Assembly: GCA_035516255.1 (NCBI GenBank)
Contig: DATJAL010000052.1
Coordinates: 124,001-188,000 of the forward strand
Direction of reading: 5' to 3'
Source of the DNA: Chitinivibrionales bacterium
Lineage (GTDB): Bacteria > Fibrobacterota > Chitinivibrionia > Chitinivibrionales > FEN-1185
Length of the DNA stretch: 64,000 bases
Position numbers and translations under genes: made by a program. Shown piece by piece: positions 52,556 through 62,356 of the stretch (its first letter is position 1; the number at the start of each line of letters is the position of its first letter). The notes beneath the pieces are model-generated. The model searched no databases. It saw only the letters and a program-made list of their open reading frames with translations, and had not been told where the DNA came from.

Positions 52556-55500
52556 TTACTTTACACTCACCTCCGCCCCGCCAATCCTCGCGTAGTAATC
52601 CGGCGAATACATGGGCTCGACCGTGATCGGCGGCAGCTTGTAAACACCCTTGAACGTGGGGTTGCATTTGACAACGAAGTTCGCCTCGTTGTTGTAGCCG
52701 AGGTCGAAGAACCAGTTCACGCGGTCGTCGCGGATGTCCATGTAGGTGCCGTTGGTCGCGTTCAGGTTGTTCACCCACTCGGGCAGCTCGGTGCCCTCGA
52801 GCCGGTTGTTGATGATCTCCCATCCCGACGGGAACAGGCTCGACAGCGCGAGCTGGGTCAGGCGCTCGTGCGTGGTGCTGCGCACGCGGTAGCGCACCCA
52901 GAACCCGTCGCCCTGCCTGATCTGCTCGATCGTGATGGGCGCGCCGTCCTCGTCGTAGAAGTTGCGCGTGAGCTCGATGCCCTTCTGCTCGGTCTTTATC
53001 CTGTTGTCAATGGGGATGCCCTCCTCGAACAGGGTGACGAACATGGGGTTGTCGCTTTCGGTGGAAATGGAGACCTCCTTGTCCCAGAGGTCGTTTGCGT
53101 CGAGCTTGGTCTGGTACGCCTTGATCACCAGTTTTTCGGTCTTGCCGCCCCGCACCGACACGGTAAACGGCACGGCGCCGCCGGTGATGGGCGACTTGGC
53201 GTAGACGGTGGAAATGGCGAGAAGCGAAAACGACGTTTCCTGCGTGGAATACCATCCCCACGGATAAAACGACTTTGCCACGGAGCTCAAAACGCGCGCC
53301 GCGCCTGTCATGTCGCCCATTTTATAATCGAGGTAGGCGACAAAAGCCATGTCGCGCAGCGACGAGCCGTACGTGCCGCTCATCTCGCGGTAGGTGGAAA
53401 TTTCCGTGACCATGAATTTGTCAACCTCGGCCGCGGCCGGCTTCTGGCCCGCAAGATAATAGGCGGCCGCGAGCAGCTTCTTGGACAACGGGTCAAGCTC
53501 GCGGAGGTAATTCTCGCGCACCAGGTTCATGGCGCCCTGGTTGGGCCTGCCCGCGAGCGAGAGCAGAAAGAGCCGGTAGCATTGGTAGCGGTGGTCGCGG
53601 CTGTTCACGGTCTTTGCCTCGCGCTCGGCGTTGTCCAGCCAGTGGTTGAACAAGTCGTCGGGCACGTGGTAGCCCGCGCTTCTCGCCTCGATGAGGAAGT
53701 GTCCGGCGTAACTCGTGCACCAATCGGCGTATTCGCCGGCATACCAGCTTCCCAGCGGCCAGTACGAGAACCCGTTTCCGATCCTGAACGACGACAGCTT
53801 GTTGATGGCCGCGTTTACGTTGTCGGTGACCATTTGCTTTTCCACCGACGTGAGGTCGAGCAGGGACCCGATGAATAATTGCGGGAACGCCGACGACGTG
53901 GTCTGTTCGATGCAGCCGTACGGATAATGGATCAGGTCCTTGTACCGTTTCTCGATCTGGATGTCCGGGAACCGGGTGAAGCTGAAGCGCGCGCGGTTCG
54001 TGGGCTCGATACCGAATTTTTTCGGCGTCATGGTCACGCTTTTCCCTTTTGTCACCACCGTGTCAATGGCCTGGATGTAATACGGGTTGGGGCAGGTGAC
54101 GGGCAGGTCCACCTCGTCGGAGGCGGATTGTCCCCGGCCCGTCGCGTTCACGACGATCTTGCCCGCGCCGATCTGTCCCAGCACGTCAACCAGGAACGAC
54201 ACTTCGGTCTCGCCGGGCTGGCCAAACCTGCAGCCGGCAATGGCGGGCCCGGCCAGGGACAGCGGACCGGAAACCTTTATGGAGACCGTTGCGGTGTCAA
54301 CCGATTTGTCCATGGCAAACACCGAGACCGGCACGTAAAACCTGTCGCCCGGACGCGCCACGCGCGGCACCGTGGTGAGGATCATGAGCGGCTGGCGAAC
54401 GGGCACGGTCTTTTCCACGGACGCGTAGCTGTTCTGTGCGCTTCCGATCAGCATGATGCGTACCGAGCCCACGTAATTGGGCATCTCAAACCGGGTGGTG
54501 ACGCTCTTTCCCGGCTTAATGGCGATCGGCCCGGCAAAGAGCACCACGGGCTTGAAGCGCTGCACCTTGGATTCGCCCGCGCGCTTGCGCGCCTCCTCCA
54601 TGTCGCCGCCGATGGAAAACCGTTTGTCAATGTCGGGGTAGATGATGCCGAGCACCTCCTCGAGGTTGTCGCGCGTGACCACGCCGAGCCGCAGCTTGCT
54701 GAAGAAGAACTTCCACGGGTCGGGCGTCTCGAACCCGGTGAGGTCGAGCAGGCCCTCGTCGACCACGGCTATGGTGTAGGTCGCGGTCTCGGGCGACTTG
54801 GACGTCACGGTAATGTCGAACTTGTCCTTGGGCTTGATCTCGGCCGGCGCGCTCATCGTAAGTTGCAGCCGCGTCGAGAAATCCTCCACCGCGATGGGCT
54901 TCACGCCGTAGATGCGCATGGGCACGTCGTTCTTCACCTGGCTGTGCGGCTGGATGAGCGAAAGCACGGCATAGCAATTGGGCACCATGTCCTCGGTGAT
55001 GTCGAGCGTGAAGCTGGTGCGGCCCGGCGTCACCTGCTTGATCTCCTGGTGCAGGATCCGTGCGCCCTGCTCGAGCGTGAACAGCACCATGCCCTTCTGC
55101 GGCGTTTCGCAGGAGACCTGCATCCGGTCGCCGGTGTAATAGAGGTTCTTGTCGGATGCGATCTGCAGAAACACCCGCTCCTTCTTTTCCTGCGCCGGGC
55201 CCGCGCCCCACGACGACGCCCAGAAGAACATGCCGCAGGTGTGCCCCGACACGGCGTCGGTGATCTCGATGAAGTTCTCGCCCTCGTCCTCCACCTCGAG
55301 CGCCTGTTTCACGGGCTTGTCGGATGACACCAGGGTGTATTCGGCGACCTTGTACGTGGTCTTGAGCTCCCTGAAGTCGGGCTTGGAGCGCGAATCGTAG
55401 TCCCACCACCAGTAGCCTTTATTGACGTACCATTTCACGGTGAGCTTGTGGCCGGGAACGGGCTTGCCGTTCAGGCCGGTCACGATGATCGGCAGCTGGT

Positions 55501-58117
55501 AGGTCTGGCCGGTCTGCGCGCTTCCCCATGACGACGCGAACGGGCTCTTGAACCCGCAGTACGAGCGGTACGGCGCGATGAGCACTTTTTTATTATTGGA
55601 AGTGAACCCGCCGCCTTTTTCAAAAACCTCGGCGCGCAGGACCGCGCTCACGAGCTCGGGCGCGTTTTTCGCGTCGTCGGCGTCGTAGGAGAAACTGTAT
55701 CTTCCGTTATTGTCAAGGCTCTGGTCGAACATCTCTTCCGCGCGGCGCTGGAACTTGGCCAGGGGATGGCCGAAGGTGTAGTCGTCCCAGGCCGCAAGCC
55801 GCAGCGGCACGGGTGAAAGGTCCACGAGCATCTTCGCGCGCAGGCCCGCCGAGGGCATGCCGAACAAAAACCGGGATTCGAGCACGCCCGCTATCTCGGT
55901 GCTGCCCGGCGTGAGCGTGTCGGGCGTCTGGATGAACACCTTGAGCCGGTTGGGCTTCACGGTTTCTATTTTAAGCTCTTTTGTAAATGTCTGGTCGGCG
56001 ATGGTCAGCGCCGCGCGCCACGAGCCGGTGGGGTCCGAGATGCCGGTGACGATCGCGAAATACACGTGGCCGTTGGGCCCGCATTTCTGCATCGCCTCGT
56101 ACACCACCTGTTCCTTGGGATTGTACACCTTGAGCGTCACGGGCTGGTCCGCCGGCGGCGCCTTGCGGTTGGCGCGCACGATGGCGGCGAGGTGGACGGT
56201 GTCGCCGGGACGGTGCACGCCGCGGTCGGCGTAGATGAACATGTTGAGGCCTTTTACCCCTTCGTCAACACCGGCCACGTCGAACGACGAGGTTTCCCAG
56301 TTCGGGTGGTCGAGTCGGATCAGGGCGATGCCGGCGCTGTGGTCGCCGCGCAGATAATAGCCGTTCGACGGGTCGCTGAACAATGCGTGGCCGCTCGCGT
56401 CGGTGGTCTGCTTCTGGACAAGCTGGTTCTGGTACGTGTAAAGCCCAAGCGTTAGCCCGGCCTCGGGTTTCGCGTCGATCACGTTGACCGCGTAGGCGTG
56501 CAGGCCGTCGGCCGCCTGCTTGATGGTGAGCCCCACGTCCGAGGCGATGAGCAGCTTGCTCTTGTTGCCGTTGCGGTAATAGTAGCCCTCCTGCGCCGGC
56601 GTGTTGTAGTAATTGTCGCCCGCGTAGAACAGGTCGCCTTCCTTGATGTCGTCGCGGTCGGTGACGCATCGGCCGGTAAGGTCGTTCTTGTTGAATCTGA
56701 GGTTCACGATGAACCCGGCGTTGCGCCTGCCCTTGAACACGTGCGAGAGGTCGATCTCGCTGCGGATCCACTTGTTGCGGTCGGTGGTGATCACGAGCTC
56801 GCTGTCGAGGATGCATTTTCCCACTCTGTCAACGTCATTGTACTGGTTGGGCTCGTACCCGCCGTAATAGTCGCCCTCGCCCTCGTCCTCGTCGTAGTAA
56901 AAGCGGGAACGGCCGTGGGCCTTTGCCTCGCTCAGCAGGTTGCTCTGGATAAAGAAGCCCAGGTTATTTTCATAAATCTCGGTGATCCTGCAGTGCACCT
57001 TTCCCACGTTGACCGATTTGAACTGCAGCCTGAAGTTGTTGTCCGACGGCAGGTAAATGCCCGGGGACAGCCACAGCAGTTCGGGCTTGAGGTTTGCAAG
57101 CGCGATTTCCGCGGTGTAGGTGGCGGCGAGCCTGGTGCCGAAGGAACTGGGAAACCCCTTGGCAATGGTGACCGTGTATTCCTGGCCGATCAGGAACTTT
57201 GCCGAAAGCTTGAGGAATTTCTTCTCCACCGACACCGTGAAGGGGAGCGGCGGCTCGATCTTGACATAACCCGAAAGGTCCGTTCCGGTGCGGATGGGAT
57301 CGCTGAAGCGGAACCCGTACGCGCTCTGCGCCGCCTGCGGGTCGCTCATGTCCATGTGCGCGAGCACCTTGAACACGTTGATTTCCGGGAGCATGGCCTC
57401 GGCGGTCCATTTGCCCTTGTCAACCGTGTAGCTGCCGGGCAGGGAGAACGCCAGCATCTGGCCCGAGGCCCCGCGCTTGAGCTGCTCCGACGTGATCTTC
57501 ACACGGCCCTGGTCCTGTCCGTCCTGCTCGATGCCGAGTTTCACGCTGCGGCCTTTTGTCTCGCATTTCAGGTCATTGCGGATTTTGTTTATGTCCACCG
57601 GCTGCGCGAACGCGGCGTATCCTCGGTAGCGCACCGTGTTGAGCCCGCCCGTGTCCGGCTCGAAATCCCCGGAAAATTCCACCACCTCCTGCTCCGCGGT
57701 CTTGAAGGAGAACTCGAAATCGTTGACGTTGCGCTGCGCGCCGAACGCCTCCTTGCCGTGCAGCACCGCCTCGTAGGTAACGCCGGCGCCCAGCGGTTTA
57801 TTGGGCGTGAAGCGCAGCTCGGTCTGGCTGACCCACTTGGCAGCACCCTTGATCTCAGGCTTGAAGCCGAAGGGCGACCGGTCAAGCGCCGTGCCGCTGA
57901 GGTGCGGCGGGACCACCGGTTCGTTGAAAATGATGTCTATGGTCGCGAGCACCGAAATGATGGCCGGCGGCTTTCCCACCACGGTTTTGTTCAGGTCGAG
58001 CGGACGGTTGATGAGCTCCTGCACCGACGCCGCGGGCGGGAGGCCCTTTTCTCCGTGTTTCTTCTGGCACGATACGGCAATGAGGCACAGCAGGACCAGC
58101 GCGGCGGCTCGTTTCAT
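52556..58117 (-). CDS. Bacterial alpha-2-macroglobulin, thioester-containing lipoprotein
   Basis: An 1853-residue periplasmic protease trap. ATG 58117 (after AAGGAG) starts a lipoprotein signal (KRAAALVLLCLIAVSC); the next residue is Gln. Many macroglobulin beta domains follow, including the HRPGDTVHLAAIVR region typical of MG domains. The thioester motif CIEQ has Cys1402 and Gln1405, and the surrounding alpha-hairpin toroid domain is recognisable (YPYGCIEQTTSSAFPQL). The receptor-like C-terminal domain ends the protein. In this family the thioester links the attacking protease covalently. It is upstream of pbpC, as in Escherichia coli, but a 228-base gap with a repeat separates them. Confidence 0.95.
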   Translation of the reverse strand: MKRAAALVLLCLIAVSCQKKHGEKGLPPAASVQELINRPLDLNKTVVGKPPAIISVLATIDIIFNEPVVPPHLSGTALDRSPFGFKPEIKGAAKWVSQTELRFTPNKPLGAGVTYEAVLHGKEAFGAQRNVNDFEFSFKTAEQEVVEFSGDFEPDTGGLNTVRYRGYAAFAQPVDINKIRNDLKCETKGRSVKLGIEQDGQDQGRVKITSEQLKRGASGQMLAFSLPGSYTVDKGKWTAEAMLPEINVFKVLAHMDMSDPQAAQSAYGFRFSDPIRTGTDLSGYVKIEPPLPFTVSVEKKFLKLSAKFLIGQEYTVTIAKGFPSSFGTRLAATYTAEIALANLKPELLWLSPGIYLPSDNNFRLQFKSVNVGKVHCRITEIYENNLGFFIQSNLLSEAKAHGRSRFYYDEDEGEGDYYGGYEPNQYNDVDRVGKCILDSELVITTDRNKWIRSEIDLSHVFKGRRNAGFIVNLRFNKNDLTGRCVTDRDDIKEGDLFYAGDNYYNTPAQEGYYYRNGNKSKLLIASDVGLTIKQAADGLHAYAVNVIDAKPEAGLTLGLYTYQNQLVQKQTTDASGHALFSDPSNGYYLRGDHSAGIALIRLDHPNWETSSFDVAGVDEGVKGLNMFIYADRGVHRPGDTVHLAAIVRANRKAPPADQPVTLKVYNPKEQVVYEAMQKCGPNGHVYFAIVTGISDPTGSWRAALTIADQTFTKELKIETVKPNRLKVFIQTPDTLTPGSTEIAGVLESRFLFGMPSAGLRAKMLVDLSPVPLRLAAWDDYTFGHPLAKFQRRAEEMFDQSLDNNGRYSFSYDADDAKNAPELVSAVLRAEVFEKGGGFTSNNKKVLIAPYRSYCGFKSPFASSWGSAQTGQTYQLPIIVTGLNGKPVPGHKLTVKWYVNKGYWWWDYDSRSKPDFRELKTTYKVAEYTLVSSDKPVKQALEVEDEGENFIEITDAVSGHTCGMFFWASSWGAGPAQEKKERVFLQIASDKNLYYTGDRMQVSCETPQKGMVLFTLEQGARILHQEIKQVTPGRTSFTLDITEDMVPNCYAVLSLIQPHSQVKNDVPMRIYGVKPIAVEDFSTRLQLTMSAPAEIKPKDKFDITVTSKSPETATYTIAVVDEGLLDLTGFETPDPWKFFFSKLRLGVVTRDNLEEVLGIIYPDIDKRFSIGGDMEEARKRAGESKVQRFKPVVLFAGPIAIKPGKSVTTRFEMPNYVGSVRIMLIGSAQNSYASVEKTVPVRQPLMILTTVPRVARPGDRFYVPVSVFAMDKSVDTATVSIKVSGPLSLAGPAIAGCRFGQPGETEVSFLVDVLGQIGAGKIVVNATGRGQSASDEVDLPVTCPNPYYIQAIDTVVTKGKSVTMTPKKFGIEPTNRARFSFTRFPDIQIEKRYKDLIHYPYGCIEQTTSSAFPQLFIGSLLDLTSVEKQMVTDNVNAAINKLSSFRIGNGFSYWPLGSWYAGEYADWCTSYAGHFLIEARSAGYHVPDDLFNHWLDNAEREAKTVNSRDHRYQCYRLFLLSLAGRPNQGAMNLVRENYLRELDPLSKKLLAAAYYLAGQKPAAAEVDKFMVTEISTYREMSGTYGSSLRDMAFVAYLDYKMGDMTGAARVLSSVAKSFYPWGWYSTQETSFSLLAISTVYAKSPITGGAVPFTVSVRGGKTEKLVIKAYQTKLDANDLWDKEVSISTESDNPMFVTLFEEGIPIDNRIKTEQKGIELTRNFYDEDGAPITIEQIRQGDGFWVRYRVRSTTHERLTQLALSSLFPSGWEIINNRLEGTELPEWVNNLNATNGTYMDIRDDRVNWFFDLGYNNEANFVVKCNPTFKGVYKLPPITVEPMYSPDYYARIGGAEVSVK

Positions 58118-58724
58118 AAGGGCTCCTTGCGAAAGGTGAGGGCGTGATGGAAGGGCATGGTGGTTTCCGGATGAGAATACAGGTTGTAAACTAATAAATA
58201 GAAGGAGGCGGGGCAAGAAATGGGATTACAGTGTCATTGCGAGGAGCCGCAGGCGACGAAGCAATCTCCGGAAAAGAAAATAAAATTACGGCGGGATTCG
58301 CTGGATGCCGGGAAGAGACGGTGGAGACGGAGCAGGATGAACCAGGGCCTTCGTTGCACACAGGACAATACGGTGAATACTTTTGTTTATTTAGAAGCCC
58401 AACGTGCGCGCAACTGGGTGCCGTGGCCGAATTGCCGACATGACGGCTGCGAACGAAGCGAAGACGCCGACGGAGCCACCAGACAGGCCATTGCAGCACT
58501 TTAACTGTTAGGTGCTGTTTGTAAACCACCTACCTTAGTGCAAGTCTTTTTTTCGGCGGCGGTCTTCGGCTTTTCGGTTTTTGTATTTGCAGCCCCCGTT
58601 TTTCAATTTCTTCCGGCGGCGGCTTTTCTTGTTTCTTTGAAGCGCTGTTTTCAGTGGTTAAAAAAAAATATAATAATTTGAGCGTTAAAACGTATTTTGC
58701 TTCCATTATTCCATCTATTAGGAT
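58118..58724. other. Intergenic region with a dispersed repeat (58232-58268)
   Basis: GTCATTGCGAGGAGCCGCAG then GCGACGAAGCAATCTC (58233-58268) belongs to the TCATTGCGAGGAGC...GAAGCAATC repeat type found scattered in many bacterial genomes; ATTGC and GCAAT are its complementary ends. Short frames here translate to the familiar artefact peptide SPAAPRNDT. An AT-rich stretch near 58660-58715 may hold the promoter of the next gene. No coding sequence seen. Confidence 0.6.
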
Positions 58725-59030
58725 ATGCCGGAAATGCCAAATCTGAGACGTCGTGCTCGAAAAACATTAGATTTTTGTTTTGCCATTTATTTGGCCGTTC
58801 TTCTCGGTGTGGTTGCACCTGCGCACCATCACAAGGATGGCGCGGAACATAGCGACTGCGCAGTTTGCTTAATTTCACATCTGCCCATTATCGCACCATT
58901 AATAGTTTCAGTGATTCTGATTGTCGTTAGGTTATTTGTTAAACCCGTCCGGCTTCCTGAAATCATATCCTCTCGTATACCTCATGCTTTCCATTCCCGC
59001 GCTCCTCCCGCATTGATTCCGGTTTCTTAA
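58725..59030 (+). CDS. Small His/Cys-rich membrane protein (DUF2946-like)
   Basis: A 101-residue protein with a membrane segment (FCFAIYLAVLLGVVAPA), then a metal-binding-looking stretch HHHKDGAEHSDCAVCLISH, and a second membrane segment (IIAPLIVSVILIVVRLFV). The arrangement of His cluster and CxxC after the first helix resembles DUF2946 proteins, which are often encoded beside TonB-dependent receptors for copper or other metals. Start 58725 has a weak, close AGGA; ATG 58734 is an alternative. The TonB-dependent receptor lies downstream on the same strand. Confidence 0.6.
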   Translation: MPEMPNLRRRARKTLDFCFAIYLAVLLGVVAPAHHHKDGAEHSDCAVCLISHLPIIAPLIVSVILIVVRLFVKPVRLPEIISSRIPHAFHSRAPPALIPVS

Positions 59031-59075
59031 AACACTTCGCTTTAATTTGCTGACCAGCCAGGGAGACAACGAGGG

Positions 59076-59128
59076 TACTCCACGTCCAAATTATGCATGC
59101 AAAACGTATGCATAATTCAGATGGAGTA
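59076..59128. promoter_or_regulatory. 53-bp nested palindrome upstream of the TonB receptor
   Basis: TACTCCA (59076-59082) and TGGAGTA (59122-59128) enclose ATTATGCAT (59090-59098) and ATGCATAAT (59108-59116), both pairs perfect. It could be a dual operator for a metal-responsive repressor, an RNA hairpin or a small mobile repeat. It does not match the Fur-box consensus. Confidence 0.55.
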
Positions 59129-59206
59129 TCTAATATCTAAGTGAACAGGCCAAACCCTCCCGGGCTTTCAGTGGTAATTTATTTAACCATGCGACTCGGG
59201 AGGCAT

Positions 59207-61414
59207 ATGAAATTCAATTTAAAATTATTGATATATCAACTACGCGTATGCGGTTATTCGGGTAATGTTTTGTCCAGTATTCCCGTGCGTAAATCATTTT
59301 TCTTCCTGATAACCGTTCTCTTTACTTTTTCATATTTTGTGCAAGCGCAAACCATGCCGGATTCCTCATCGCAAAAAATACGCTTGCTCGATACGATGAC
59401 TGTTACAGCCCAGAAACTCAACGAAGCCCGGTTGGACCGCCTCGGAGCCATGTCAAATGCCATCCAACCCACCAGCGTGGTTACGCCCGAGGCCATCTTT
59501 CTTAAAAACGCGGATGATTTCACTCAAGCGGTAACGTCGGAACCGGGCGTCTGTGTCTTGACCGGATGCAGTTCATGCGGCTTCAAACAGATTCAGATCA
59601 ATGGTTTGGGCGCAAATCACACAACCGTGCTTGTCGACGGGCTTCCGATTTACACGCCGGTAACGAGTTTTTACGGCGTTGACGCGCTCACCACCGCCGG
59701 AGTGGCCGACATCGACATTTCACGTGGTCCCGGAGCCTCGCTTCTTGCGCCGGGCGCCATGGGAGGAGCCATGGATGTTCGCTTTCGCAACCCTACTCGT
59801 AACGCCATCACGGCCGATGCCGCAATTGGCAATAACGACTGGAACCATCTTTCATTCTCGGGAACAGCCGTAGTAGACAGCGCGAAACTCGGCATCCTTG
59901 TTGCAGGGCATCACTTTTATGAAGGACAATGGGATGCAGACGGAAACGGCGTTTCGGAGTCACCGTCTCTCAACGACGAAAGCGCCTTGTTGAGGCTCAA
60001 CGGTCTCATCGGAGAAAACTGGTCGTGGAATTTACGGTATATGCACAGCTACTCTGAGGTTTTCGGCGCGGCCGTGACGTCAAATCATATGGGCGCCGCG
60101 GTTGGACCGGCGGATTCGATTCCGTTGTATGTTGATGGAGATGTACGAAAAGCCTTTATAGGAAATCCTCAGGACCTTATCGAATGGGTCCAAACAACGC
60201 GAGACGAAGCCGCGGGCGCGTTGACCTGGGATTCGCCACACCTTGGCACATGGCAATTACGGGCGGGCCTCGCCAGCCAATCGCAAGTCTCCGAATACGA
60301 AGGAGGCGCGGACTACAACAATGCGGACAACAATGTCGTGGGGGATTTGCGCTGGATGGGAACTGCCTGGGCCAACACCCTTACACTGGGCGTTGACGCC
60401 AACATTGAAAGAATGGCGTCGCAATCCCACTACTATTATCAAGTCCTTGGAATTACTCCTGATTCCTATAACGCAACTTTCGGGGGCGTTTACGCGCAGG
60501 ACGTGTGGAACTTCGGACAGGAGCGAGACTTGTCCCTGGCGCTGCGCCTGGACGATATCGATGTTAATTGGATCAACAAGCCCGGCGAAAAAATCAACAA
60601 TTTCATAGCCGCGCCCAGGGCCAGCTTGCGTTGGGAATTCATTGAAGGTCTAACCGGGCGCTTGTCCGCCGGTTTAGGCTGGCGGGCGCCGCTCACTTTT
60701 TTTGAACTGGATCACGGTCTTTTGAATAACGGATTCGACATAGGCGTTACCAAGTTGGAGAAAGCCGAAGGAGCGGGAGGCTCTCTCGCGTTCGATAGGT
60801 CGCAGTGGGAGATAACCGCGGGAGCGTACGTTACCCAGGTTTCGGATCTCGAATTCGTTGACAATAGCCCCTCTTTGCCGCGTCCTGTCTTGCGTAACGA
60901 TTCCACTCAACTCACTTTTTTAGATGTTGACGCCGAAGCCTCTTATATTCCCTGGAATTGGCTCAAGTTGGGCGTCGGGGTCGAACACCAGCAGATTCCC
61001 GATCAGTATAAAGCCGTTGAATTGGTGGCGGCCATGGAAACCGAGGTCAACGGACGCGTTGAAATGAATTACGGACCGGCCTCACTTTCCGGAGACGTGG
61101 CATGGACCGCGCCGCGCGACTTGACGCCTTACGGCTACGCGGGTCAATACAATGTTTTTGAAAACGGCGCGGCCAGCGATCCCAAACTCACACAAGCGCC
61201 TGGTTTTTTCGTGGTCAATATGAAGGCGACCTGGAAGCTCCTTCCCGTTTTGGACCTTTACGCGGGAGCCGAGAACCTGCTTAACTACACCCAGACAGGT
61301 TCGGCCCACGACGATCCACATTATTGGGACGACCAGGGCAATTTCAACACCTCGCATATCTGGGGACCGTTGCGTGGAAGGCAAATGTATGTCGGGTTGC
61401 GTTTGAAGACATAA
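59207..61414 (+). CDS. TonB-dependent outer-membrane receptor, probable metal ligand
   Basis: A 735-residue receptor. A signal segment (SFFFLITVLFTFSYFVQAQ) precedes a TonB box region (LLDTMTVTAQKL). The plug domain has INGLGANHTTVLVDGLPIYT and IDISRGPGASLLAPGAMGG, and a 22-strand barrel ends with a standard aromatic-rich terminal strand (GRQMYVGLRL). The plug carries an unusual Cys cluster CVLTGCSSCG (Cys116, 121, 124). Start chosen at ATG 59207 with GGGAGG close upstream; a GTG at 59141 would lengthen the leader. The neighbouring His/Cys protein and the TonB2-type genes suggest import of a metal ion or metal complex. Confidence 0.88.
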   Translation: MKFNLKLLIYQLRVCGYSGNVLSSIPVRKSFFFLITVLFTFSYFVQAQTMPDSSSQKIRLLDTMTVTAQKLNEARLDRLGAMSNAIQPTSVVTPEAIFLKNADDFTQAVTSEPGVCVLTGCSSCGFKQIQINGLGANHTTVLVDGLPIYTPVTSFYGVDALTTAGVADIDISRGPGASLLAPGAMGGAMDVRFRNPTRNAITADAAIGNNDWNHLSFSGTAVVDSAKLGILVAGHHFYEGQWDADGNGVSESPSLNDESALLRLNGLIGENWSWNLRYMHSYSEVFGAAVTSNHMGAAVGPADSIPLYVDGDVRKAFIGNPQDLIEWVQTTRDEAAGALTWDSPHLGTWQLRAGLASQSQVSEYEGGADYNNADNNVVGDLRWMGTAWANTLTLGVDANIERMASQSHYYYQVLGITPDSYNATFGGVYAQDVWNFGQERDLSLALRLDDIDVNWINKPGEKINNFIAAPRASLRWEFIEGLTGRLSAGLGWRAPLTFFELDHGLLNNGFDIGVTKLEKAEGAGGSLAFDRSQWEITAGAYVTQVSDLEFVDNSPSLPRPVLRNDSTQLTFLDVDAEASYIPWNWLKLGVGVEHQQIPDQYKAVELVAAMETEVNGRVEMNYGPASLSGDVAWTAPRDLTPYGYAGQYNVFENGAASDPKLTQAPGFFVVNMKATWKLLPVLDLYAGAENLLNYTQTGSAHDDPHYWDDQGNFNTSHIWGPLRGRQMYVGLRLKT

Positions 61415-61433
61415 CTCAAGCCTGTAGAATGAT

Positions 61434-61466
61434 GGGCCTGCCAAAAAAAAACGGCAGGCCCTTCAT
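61434..61466 (+). terminator. Hairpin terminator after the TonB receptor
   Basis: GGGCCTGCC (61434-61442) and GGCAGGCCC (61453-61461) form a perfect 9-bp stem with an A-rich 10-base loop. Only TTCATT follows, so termination may be partial and allow read-through into the energising genes. Confidence 0.7.
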
Positions 61467-61522
61467 TCGGTTTCGGCACAATTTTCTCAAAGAAAAAAGA
61501 TTCTTGAATGGAGAGTAATTTC

Positions 61523-62356
61523 ATGAAAAAAATGGTTCACCAAGTCACATTTGCCGCGGCATTAGCGTGCTGCGTATGTGCGGCTCTCGTTTCCGCCCAG
61601 ACCGCGCCGCCGTCGATCGACGACGATATCGCGCGGCTGCGCAAGGAGCTGATTCAATCGCAGGTTGACGCCGAGCGAGTTGGCCAGGAAATGCTAAAAG
61701 ACAAACAAGACTTCGATACCTACCGCGCCCGAACCGCACAACGCCTGGCCCAAACGCAAAGCGAGCTCGATACACTGAAATCTGAGACCATCGTCGTTTC
61801 GCGAGCCGATGCCGCGCTCGCAGCCCAGATCAACGGCGTGCTTGCTCAACGCCATGAGATTGAACTGTCGCAGGACGAATTTCGCCAGAAACTGATCTCC
61901 TTTTGCAACAGCGTGACTCCTGCGGTAAAGAGGCTGCCGCCGCTTATTATGGCGCCCACGCTCTCCGGCCTTTACCTTCTTATCAATGACCTGACAACCA
62001 AGTCGGTCGACGTCGTCGAAGGCAGCACACGTCTGGTACAGATCCTTAACAAACTCGACGAGGCCGGTTCCGGCATCCAAGTTTCTCAGGAAAGCTCGCC
62101 GGCGCCGGACATACCCGGCATGGTTTACCGGTTGCGCATCGGGACAATATTCGAGGCGGTGGTCGACACAAAGGGTGAGAAAAGCGCCGTATTCACTGGC
62201 TGGGGAGACGATGGAGCTCCGCATTGGAGGAATTTGAATTCTCCGAAAACCGCTATGGCGATTCTTCAGGCGGTTAACGTCCGCGAAGGAAGATCATTGC
62301 CCGTGTTCGTGAACCTTCCCCTTGGAGCCGGTGCGGGAAAGGAAGGTGCAAAGTGA
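61523..62356 (+). CDS. DUF3450 periplasmic coiled-coil protein of a TonB2-type system
   Basis: A 277-residue exported protein. The signal peptide (VTFAAALACCVCAALVSAQ) is followed by a long coiled coil (DDDIARLRKELIQSQVDAER, through about residue 105) and a compact C-terminal domain (PGMVYRLRIGTIFEAVVDTK, WRNLNSPKTAMAILQAVNVR). This matches DUF3450 proteins, encoded at the head of TonB2/ExbB2 clusters. ATG 61523 has GGAGAG seven bases upstream. It overlaps the next gene by four bases (GTGA). Confidence 0.85.
   Translation: MKKMVHQVTFAAALACCVCAALVSAQTAPPSIDDDIARLRKELIQSQVDAERVGQEMLKDKQDFDTYRARTAQRLAQTQSELDTLKSETIVVSRADAALAAQINGVLAQRHEIELSQDEFRQKLISFCNSVTPAVKRLPPLIMAPTLSGLYLLINDLTTKSVDVVEGSTRLVQILNKLDEAGSGIQVSQESSPAPDIPGMVYRLRIGTIFEAVVDTKGEKSAVFTGWGDDGAPHWRNLNSPKTAMAILQAVNVREGRSLPVFVNLPLGAGAGKEGAK

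Noticed and set aside
53879-58147. Long plus-strand frames opposite the alpha-2-macroglobulin gene
   Set aside because: Their sequence is the Arg/His/Val-rich shadow of a long coding gene; the minus-strand protein has clear domains and a thioester motif.
59076-59128. Fur box upstream of the TonB receptor
   Set aside because: The arms ATTATGCAT/ATGCATAAT do not follow the GATAAT-type hexamer pattern of Fur sites.
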